Below, piece after piece: positions 45,630 through 64,000 of a stretch of DNA of 64,000 bases; the stretch's first letter is position 1, and every line of letters begins with the position of its first letter. The DNA lies in the NCBI GenBank assembly GCA_902572075.1, contig CACGER010000001.1, positions 104,627-168,626 on the forward strand, read 5' to 3'. The stretch is from an uncultured Prochlorococcus sp. Lineage in GTDB: Bacteria > Cyanobacteriota > Cyanobacteriia > PCC-6307 > Cyanobiaceae. A program made the translations under genes and the position numbers. A model generated the notes under the pieces. That model had not been told where the DNA came from and ran no database searches. It saw only the letters and a program-made list of their open reading frames with translations.

Positions 45630-46823
45630 TTATTTTCTTGATAATCTTTCAGCATTCTTATCTCCAAACTTTTCTTTTAAATTTCTCAATTTTTTTATAA
45701 CTTTTTTGGGATTTATATGACCTTCCAATACTTTCAATAATTGTCGTTCAGAAACATCTACATCTAGTAAATTCGCGTTGAATCCTGGGAACCAGTGGCT
45801 TCCATTACCAAGCAATTGATATCTAGCTCTTGCATATCCTTCCATACCCAACCAATCAATTAAATTTGAAAGCCAAAGCAGAACAGGAATATTAATATTT
45901 CCCGGAGTATATTCCCAACTTGGTAAATTTCTATTCCAATTTTGATGCCACTCTAAACCTAAGGAATTAATTGATTCCTGCCTTAATTTGTTAATTATCT
46001 TAGGCACATACTTCTCAGATTCTGATAACAACGAGACAGCTTCTAAATGCAGAGCAAAATCAGTCTCTTTTGCAATACCGACACTCAAAGTATGGATATT
46101 TTGATTTCTTAAGCAAAAAAGATCATTAAAAACTATAGGATGAAGTGGTTTACAAAATTCCAACATTTTTCTTGAGGGAGTATGAAGATGTCCCCCTTTA
46201 TCAGTGGGACTTATTATGAAAACCCCAAGATCATGCTTATTAGCTAAATTAATAACATTTGTATTTTCCTGATTAATGAAATACCAGTGCAAATTTACAT
46301 AATCAAATAAGTTTGTTGATATGGCCTTTTCAATAAGTGAAGATTTTCCATGGGTTGAAAATCCAATAGATCCAATTAAATTTTCTTTTTGAAAATTCCT
46401 CAAAATATCTATGCAACCTCCATCTCGAATAGCCTGATGTAAATGTTCAGCAGTATTGATACCATGTATTGCTAACAAATCAATTTTTTTAACTTTCAAT
46501 TTTTCAATGCTAGATAATACATCTCGCTCAAAAATTTCCGGATCACTATTTGGTGGAATCTTCGTTTGGATTATATTTGGGATTTTCTTAGCATTCTTAA
46601 AACACATCCCTAACTGCACCTCAGAAGTTCCATAGTACTTGGCAGTTTCTACATGACTTAAGCCATATTGTGTTGCAAGATCTAAAATATTTTCTACTTT
46701 ATTTTGTTCTTGGTATGAAACCTCAGAAAAATCTAATTGATCCCAACTTTTTTGAAATCTCATACCACCTAAAGATAAAACAGGAATCTTCAGATTGGTT
46801 CTACCAAATCTACGATATTGCAT
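45630..46823 (-). CDS. Aldo/keto reductase family protein
   Basis: MQYRRFGRTNLKIPVLSLGGMRF; VETAKYYGTSEVQLG. Confidence 0.9.
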   Translation of the reverse strand: MQYRRFGRTNLKIPVLSLGGMRFQKSWDQLDFSEVSYQEQNKVENILDLATQYGLSHVETAKYYGTSEVQLGMCFKNAKKIPNIIQTKIPPNSDPEIFERDVLSSIEKLKVKKIDLLAIHGINTAEHLHQAIRDGGCIDILRNFQKENLIGSIGFSTHGKSSLIEKAISTNLFDYVNLHWYFINQENTNVINLANKHDLGVFIISPTDKGGHLHTPSRKMLEFCKPLHPIVFNDLFCLRNQNIHTLSVGIAKETDFALHLEAVSLLSESEKYVPKIINKLRQESINSLGLEWHQNWNRNLPSWEYTPGNINIPVLLWLSNLIDWLGMEGYARARYQLLGNGSHWFPGFNANLLDVDVSERQLLKVLEGHINPKKVIKKLRNLKEKFGDKNAERLSRK

Positions 46824-46833
46824 CTTTTTGATA

Positions 46834-47193
46834 TTAGTGTTTATTCATTCTCGGTGGCTTTCCAAATGTTTGAAACATATCCCTATCGAGACTATTCTCT
46901 AAATCATCTAATTCTTCAAATTTGACCCAATGAATACAATCAACAGGGCATGTATCTATTGCTTCTTGTATGACATCAGAACTATCTCCATCTTGCCTAA
47001 TAGCTCGACTTCTACCATGAAATTCATCAACAGTGAAAGTGTTCGAAGCGACGTGAACACAGTACTGACAACCAATACACTTTGCTTCATCAACCCATAC
47101 GGCTTTTTCGGCTAACTGACCACCTAAAACGGGCTCACAGCCTGTAATCTCAATATTTTCTCCAGTATTATGAAATGGATCCGTAAAATCCAT
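46834..47193 (-). CDS. 4Fe-4S ferredoxin
   Basis: CIGCQYCVHVA ... CPVDCIHWV single-cluster pattern. Confidence 0.88.
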   Translation of the reverse strand: MDFTDPFHNTGENIEITGCEPVLGGQLAEKAVWVDEAKCIGCQYCVHVASNTFTVDEFHGRSRAIRQDGDSSDVIQEAIDTCPVDCIHWVKFEELDDLENSLDRDMFQTFGKPPRMNKH

Positions 47194-47202
47194 GTTTTGA
47201 CA

Positions 47203-47595
47203 TTAGTTTTCCCACTTGGTTAAGACCAATTCAATAGAACCATCATTTTTACTTTTTTGCTCTACAATCTGATATCCATCTTCTTGAGTTTTAGAAATGA
47301 TTGTTTGGTAAGCATACATTTGTGTAACTTTTGAGATAAATCTTTCTACTGGAATCTCAAATTTCCATAGATCAAGGTCAGTAACTAATTCGTATACATT
47401 AGAATTTTTATCCCATTTAAATCCAACTTGGGTATCACTAGGTAAATTCATACTTATATCAACGGGTGTGAATTGACCTTTATATCCTTTTACAAACTTT
47501 TCTTCTCGATTAATACTATAACCGAAATGATTTAAAGCCTTAATTAATGGCTCTACTTCTTTGAGCTGAGTTTTAATTGTACTAAAATGTGACAT
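47203..47595 (-). CDS. DUF1257 / Ycf35 family protein
   Basis: MSHFSTIKTQLKEVEPLIKALNHFGY...YAYQTIISKTQEDGYQIVEQ. Confidence 0.85.
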   Translation of the reverse strand: MSHFSTIKTQLKEVEPLIKALNHFGYSINREEKFVKGYKGQFTPVDISMNLPSDTQVGFKWDKNSNVYELVTDLDLWKFEIPVERFISKVTQMYAYQTIISKTQEDGYQIVEQKSKNDGSIELVLTKWEN

Positions 47596-47797
47596 TAGAT
47601 TCGTTATTTAATTGTGTTAAGTTTTCACTTTGATTAGAGATGAAAGCATCAGAAGTTTTATTCTTAACTGTTACTTTACCGAGAGCGTCTTCGAGATTAT
47701 TTGTGGCTTCATTGCATGAATTACCAGTAAATCCCTCAACAGTCTCTTCAACTCTTCCGTCTTGATGAATTTTGAATCTCAATGTTTTTTGAGGCAT
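47582..47797 (-). CDS. DUF2997 family protein
   Basis: MPQKTLRFKIHQDGRVEETVEGFTGNSCNEATNNLEDALGKV; ATG at 47797 preferred over TTG at 47806. Confidence 0.8.
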   Translation of the reverse strand: MPQKTLRFKIHQDGRVEETVEGFTGNSCNEATNNLEDALGKVTVKNKTSDAFISNQSENLTQLNNESNVTF

Positions 47798-47804
47798 TAA
47801 ATTC

Positions 47805-47819
47805 AAGTACTGAGTACTT
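47805..47819. promoter_or_regulatory. Perfect palindrome upstream of DUF2997-DUF1257-ferredoxin
   Basis: AAGTACT-G-AGTACTT, ending 7 nt before the ATG at 47797. Confidence 0.4.
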
Positions 47820-47944
47820 TTACTTTATATAGAATAACGAAAATATTTTGTTTCAGTTGGTACAAGTTAATTAATTTTAATTTTTATATTGAATATCTGA
47901 TAAATTAATTAGTTATGTAGTGTTCTTGTGAAAAATTAAGATTT

Positions 47945-48709
47945 TTAATTATAAAAACCTTGCATCCCCATTGAATCAAGGGCAGTTTTTGCTTCTTCCA
48001 TAACAGATGGCTCTTTATCGAAGAGGGCTATCTTAGTACATTCATCAACAAAACTCTCTTGGAATGTATTGTTTAATTTTTCGTACAATCTACACAATGA
48101 CCAAATACAATTACTTCTTACACCTGATTCATTATCTATCTTTAAACTTATTAAAAGTTGTTCTGCTGCTAATTGAGCGTTCTCAAAAGAAACATTTCCA
48201 ATTTCAGCTAAAGAACTTGATGACCATAACCGTACTGCAGCCACATCATTCTTTAAAGCATTTATTAATGGTTCTAAAACAATTTGGTTTTCATAATTAG
48301 CTAAGCTCCATGCAGTTGCTCTTCTGACATAAGCATTATCATCTGTCTTCAAAAGACTGACAAGTTTCTGAACTGCGCTAGGACATGGATTACGACCTAA
48401 AGCATATACAGCACTCATTCTTTCAACAGGGCAAGGTTGATCGAGTAATGGTAACAAAAGAGGAAAAGATCTTGAATCTCTATATTCACAAAATATCCTT
48501 AAGCCCTGTATTCTTTCTTCTCTGTTACCTTTGAGCAATTTCAAAGCTTCATCACACTCTTGAGTTATGTTTAAACCTTGTGGAAAAGAATCTTCATCAA
48601 TTTGTTCTAAAGGATCTATTTCAATTTCTAAGGCTAATTCTCTCGCTAAAACTTCTGGATCAACCGCGATATCCACTAAGCTTTCTTTATTAGGATCCTG
48701 TTTTGTCAT
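47945..48709 (-). CDS. HEAT-repeat protein
   Basis: Repeated degenerate helices (PCPVERMSAVYALGRN, DDNAYVRRATAWSLAN, DVAAVRLWSSSSLAEIG). Confidence 0.85.
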   Translation of the reverse strand: MTKQDPNKESLVDIAVDPEVLARELALEIEIDPLEQIDEDSFPQGLNITQECDEALKLLKGNREERIQGLRIFCEYRDSRSFPLLLPLLDQPCPVERMSAVYALGRNPCPSAVQKLVSLLKTDDNAYVRRATAWSLANYENQIVLEPLINALKNDVAAVRLWSSSSLAEIGNVSFENAQLAAEQLLISLKIDNESGVRSNCIWSLCRLYEKLNNTFQESFVDECTKIALFDKEPSVMEEAKTALDSMGMQGFYN

Positions 48710-48727
48710 TTTAAAAACAAAAAAATA

Positions 48728-48853
48728 CTAATTTATGGGAGCAGGAGACATCATATCTCCTGGCAACCAAATTCTTGCACTAACTGCAAAGAAGGCAATC
48801 CCAAAAAGTGAAACGATAGCGAAAGGTAAAATTTTCGTCTTAATAAAACCCAA
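48728..48853 (-). CDS. Small single-TM protein, 41 aa, TTG start
   Basis: MGFIKTKILPFAIVSLFGIAFFAVSARIWLPGDMMSPAPIN*; one clear TM helix. Confidence 0.6.
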   Translation of the reverse strand: MGFIKTKILPFAIVSLFGIAFFAVSARIWLPGDMMSPAPIN

Positions 48854-48922
48854 AGATTTTCAGATTAATTAACATAATAATAACCTGTTTAAGAAACTTT
48901 TAAAAATTTTTAATGGATCATA

Positions 48923-49978
<1,056 letters not shown>

Positions 49979-49997
49979 TCATTATTTAAAACTATTT

Positions 49998-50153
<156 letters not shown>

Positions 50154-50205
50154 TTACAAATTTAAAGAGTTCATTCTAGTCACTAAAAATAATAATAGAT
50201 AATAT

Positions 50206-59576
<9,371 letters not shown>

Positions 59577-59812
59577 CCAAGAAAACCTGCGATTTTGTGA
59601 GATTTACCATTTACTTTTAATCTACTCAATATTTAGTTCTTTAACTTTCCAATTTATTAAGAGATGATCCTTTAAATGTCGATTTCAACAAAAAATCAGT
59701 TTAATAAAAACTAATTAAACTTTTCTAATGCTGATAAATCATAAATTGTGTAAGTTAAATTTAAAAAATTAAGAAAAATTTCCAGTAATTTTTAATAATA
59801 ACAGCTGCCATG

Positions 59813-60607
59813 TCAAAATAACAAGTCAAATTTAAACAAATCTTCAGCATTCTTAGATGACTCCTTAGCAATGGTGATTAATTCAGTAGATCTCAAATCT
59901 GCCATAAAGTTGGCAACATTTTCAACAAATGCAGGTTCATTTCTTTTACCTCTATGAGGTACAGGAGCTAAAAATGGTGAGTCAGTTTCAATAAGGTATT
60001 TATCATTTGGAACTATTTTGGCACACTCATGAATTTCATATGCTTTTGGGAAAGTAACTATTCCACTAAAACTTATATAAAATCCAAGATCTAAGAATCG
60101 CTTCATTTCTTTTGGGGTTCCTGTCCAACAGTGAAGTACACCATCAGGACATTTTCCTTTTTCAGAGAGATAAGTACATATCTCAATCATTTCATTTGCA
60201 GCATCTCTACAATGAATAATCACAGGCAATTTAAGTTCATAAGCTAATTCCATTTGCGGAATAAGTGCTTCAATTTGCTGAGTTTTATTTTCATTTTTAA
60301 AAAAATCCAAGCCTAATTCCCCAATGGCTACAACCCTCTTATCTTCTTGAGCTGATTTTCTTAAAAGAGATTTTGAGCTTTCTTCCCATTTTTTTGCTTC
60401 TAGTGGATGCAAACCGACTGAATAGTAAATTTCATTAAATTCATGAGATATTTTTTTCAACTTTGGAATCTCTTTTAATTCACAACAAGCATGAACTAAT
60501 TTCTTTACACCTCTTGAACGCAATCTTGAAATAACATCTTCAAGATCTCTATCAAAATTTTCAAATATTAAATGACAGTGTGAGTCTATGAGTTCTATTT
60601 CGCTCAT
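59813..60607 (-). CDS. tatD: TatD family hydrolase
   Basis: DSHCHLIF; GELGLDF; LIETDSPFLAPVPHRGKRNEP. Confidence 0.93.
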   Translation of the reverse strand: MSEIELIDSHCHLIFENFDRDLEDVISRLRSRGVKKLVHACCELKEIPKLKKISHEFNEIYYSVGLHPLEAKKWEESSKSLLRKSAQEDKRVVAIGELGLDFFKNENKTQQIEALIPQMELAYELKLPVIIHCRDAANEMIEICTYLSEKGKCPDGVLHCWTGTPKEMKRFLDLGFYISFSGIVTFPKAYEIHECAKIVPNDKYLIETDSPFLAPVPHRGKRNEPAFVENVANFMADLRSTELITIAKESSKNAEDLFKFDLLF

Positions 60608-60624
60608 AATATCGATCTGCCTAT

Positions 60625-60918
60625 TTACTTTGTGGTAAGAGTAGTTTTTACAAAATTGTTAATTTTTGATTTTCTATTAGCCCCATTATTCTTGTGAAGA
60701 ACATTTTTCTTAACTGCTTTATCGATTAAACTAAAAGCTTTATTAAGACTAGTCTTGACTAAGTTTTTATTATCATCAGTTGGATTTTTTTTATATTTTT
60801 CGCAATTTTCTAAGGTTTTTTTGGTTAAAGTCCTAACAGTAGATTTATAAGACTTATTTATTAAACGATTTCTTTCGGCAACTTGTATTCTCTTTTTTGC
60901 TGATTTGTTATTGGCCAC
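60625..60918 (-). CDS. rpsT: 30S ribosomal protein S20
   Basis: MANNKSAKKRIQVAERNRLINKSYKSTVRT. Confidence 0.95.
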   Translation of the reverse strand: MANNKSAKKRIQVAERNRLINKSYKSTVRTLTKKTLENCEKYKKNPTDDNKNLVKTSLNKAFSLIDKAVKKNVLHKNNGANRKSKINNFVKTTLTTK

Positions 60919-61039
60919 AGAGGGTACGTAATTAGAAGACTCCCATCATAACAAATAAATCGACTACTAATCAATAATATATAATTTAGAAAGTTATTTA
61001 GTTTGGTTTTGAGCCTTTCAATTTTGAAAAATTAAGAAT

Positions 61040-62326
61040 ATGAAGATCATAAATAATAAAAAAGACGGCATCCAAGAATTAAAAAGGATTTCTACTCGAA
61101 CTACCTCAGAAAACAACCACAAAATAAATGAAATAGTTGAACAAATTCTTCAAGAAGTCAAAAATGACGGAGATGCAGCAGTAGAAAAATATACCAGAAA
61201 ATTTGATGGTTTCGACCCTGCACCTATGCAAGTAAGTGCGGATCAAATAAAGAATGCATGGGATGAAATTGATAACAATTTGAAGCGCTCACTTGAGGCG
61301 GCTCATAAAAGAATACAAAAATTCCATGAAAAAGAAATTCCTCAATCTTTTACTATAAAAGGTGAATATGGTGATAGAGTCCAAAGAAGATGGAGACCAG
61401 TTAAATATGCAGGCATTTATATCCCTGGAGGTAGAGCTGCTTATCCAAGTACGGTATTAATGAATGCAATACCTGCAAAAGTAGCAGGAGTAGAAGAAAT
61501 TATAATGGTATCTCCTGGGAATAATGATGGGGAAATAAACAAAACTGTTTTAGCTGCAGCTCACTTATCAGGGATCAATAAAGTATTTAGGATTGGAGGA
61601 GCTCAAGCAATTGGTGCTCTAGCATTTGGCACAAATCAAATCAATAAAGTTGATGTTATTTCAGGTCCAGGGAATATCTATGTTACGACTGCAAAAAAAC
61701 TCATTTATGGATCTACAGGGATTGATTCTTTAGCTGGTCCAAGTGAAATATTAATCATTGCAGATGAAACAGCTCAAAGTACTCACATAGCATCTGATCT
61801 ACTAGCTCAAGCGGAACATGATCCTTTAGCTTCATCAATACTTCTAACTACATCAAAGAGCCAGGCGACAGAAGTATTAGAGGAACTTTATAAAAAAATA
61901 AGTGATCATCCAAGAAAAGAAATTTGCATGCAATCAATCAAAAATTGGGGGTTAATTGTAATTTGCGAGAATTTTGAATCATGTGTTGAACTAAGCAATA
62001 AATTTGCCCCTGAGCACCTAGAAATTCTCACTAAAGATTCAAAAAAAATACTTGCAGGTATAGAGAATGCAGGAGCAATATTTTTAGGAAAATGGACCCC
62101 AGAAGCTGTTGGAGATTATCTTGCTGGACCAAATCATACTTTGCCAACATCAGGAAATTCTAGATTTAGTGGTTCTTTGGGGGTTGAAACTTTTATGAAA
62201 AATACTTCAATAATAGAATTTAATGAAGAAAGTTTAAAAGTTAATAGCGTTGATATTATTAATCTTGCTAAAAGTGAAGGCTTACATAGCCACGCTAACT
62301 CAGTAGAAATAAGATTTGAAGATTAG
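61040..62326 (+). CDS. hisD: Histidinol dehydrogenase
   Basis: [42 protein letters not shown]. Confidence 0.96.
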   Translation: MKIINNKKDGIQELKRISTRTTSENNHKINEIVEQILQEVKNDGDAAVEKYTRKFDGFDPAPMQVSADQIKNAWDEIDNNLKRSLEAAHKRIQKFHEKEIPQSFTIKGEYGDRVQRRWRPVKYAGIYIPGGRAAYPSTVLMNAIPAKVAGVEEIIMVSPGNNDGEINKTVLAAAHLSGINKVFRIGGAQAIGALAFGTNQINKVDVISGPGNIYVTTAKKLIYGSTGIDSLAGPSEILIIADETAQSTHIASDLLAQAEHDPLASSILLTTSKSQATEVLEELYKKISDHPRKEICMQSIKNWGLIVICENFESCVELSNKFAPEHLEILTKDSKKILAGIENAGAIFLGKWTPEAVGDYLAGPNHTLPTSGNSRFSGSLGVETFMKNTSIIEFNEESLKVNSVDIINLAKSEGLHSHANSVEIRFED

Positions 62327-63036
62327 TTGACTTTTGAGGGGGAGTAAACCATTGGAATATTGTTTTCAATCTTACCAACTAATACTTTGTCTGCGAGATC
62401 GACGAATAAACCATTTTCTAATACTCCTGGGATATTATTAATTGTCATCTCAATATCCTTTGGATTCTTAATACCATCATCAAATAATACATCCAGGATG
62501 AGGTTGCCTTGGTCAGTAACAACTGGACCAGCTTTTTTAGTAGCCATCCTTAAATGAGAACTGCCATTCATTTCTGAAATCACTCCCTGAACTTGCTTCC
62601 AAGCATTTGGAAGGACTTCTACAGGTAAAGGGAAAGAATGATTTAGATTTTGTACAAGTTTAGTTTCATCAACAACAATCAACAATTGATCAGCTTTAGA
62701 TGCCACTAACTTTTCTCTAACATGACATGCTCCTCCTCCTTTTATTAATTGAAATCCTGGATCAACTTCATCTGCTCCATCAATAGCTAAATCAATTTGA
62801 GATACAGAAGCTAAATCGATAAGCGGGATATCCAGTTCAAGCGCTAAAACTTCTGATTGAAAAGAAGTTGCAACACCTCTTATATTTTGAATTTTTCCGA
62901 AACGAATTTCATCTGCGAGGCTTTTTATCATTAACGCAGCTGTAGATCCTGATCCTAATCCGAGAATCATGTCACTCTTTACTTCCCTTATTGCTGCATC
63001 AGCAACTACTTGTTTCATTTGAGTTTGTGAATCCAA
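62323..63036 (-). CDS. rpiA: Ribose-5-phosphate isomerase A
   Basis: [44 protein letters not shown]. Confidence 0.95.
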   Translation of the reverse strand: MDSQTQMKQVVADAAIREVKSDMILGLGSGSTAALMIKSLADEIRFGKIQNIRGVATSFQSEVLALELDIPLIDLASVSQIDLAIDGADEVDPGFQLIKGGGACHVREKLVASKADQLLIVVDETKLVQNLNHSFPLPVEVLPNAWKQVQGVISEMNGSSHLRMATKKAGPVVTDQGNLILDVLFDDGIKNPKDIEMTINNIPGVLENGLFVDLADKVLVGKIENNIPMVYSPSKVN

Positions 63037-63083
63037 AATCTTTTTCTCTAATTGTTATAGATTATTAAATTTCAATGGGTGAT

Positions 63084-64000
<917 letters not shown>

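Overview
AT-rich, tightly packed chromosomal segment of a marine picocyanobacterium. Gene content and protein sequences look like a Prochlorococcus of the high-light type; this assignment is from recognition, not a database search. Most of the window is core genome: two ATP-synthase loci (atpDC, and atp1-B-E-F'-F-H-A-G), groES/groEL, rpoB-rpoC1-rpoC2, rpoZ, a bioF-(BioK-like)-bioC-bioD-bioA operon, a nadD-like/nadE operon, cytochrome c maturation genes, and glnB, purB, fumC, gpmI, hisD, rpiA, rlmN and rsmG. I found no tRNA, rRNA, CRISPR, prophage or transposase. The least explained parts are: (1) a nest of unannotated small ORFs at about 1.07-2.44 kb, several with strong Shine-Dalgarno sequences, including a paralogous pair of tiny proteins and a twin-CX3C protein; (2) hairpins flanking atpE inside the ATP-synthase operon; (3) a DUF2997-DUF1257-ferredoxin operon with a perfect palindrome at its start; (4) an inverted cluster of TTTTCCACA DnaA-box-like motifs far from any recognisable origin gene; (5) a ferredoxin/63-aa/DUF3326 cluster behind the ATP-synthase operon; (6) a structured, relatively GC-rich leader upstream of atpD. 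All functional statements about these are inference.
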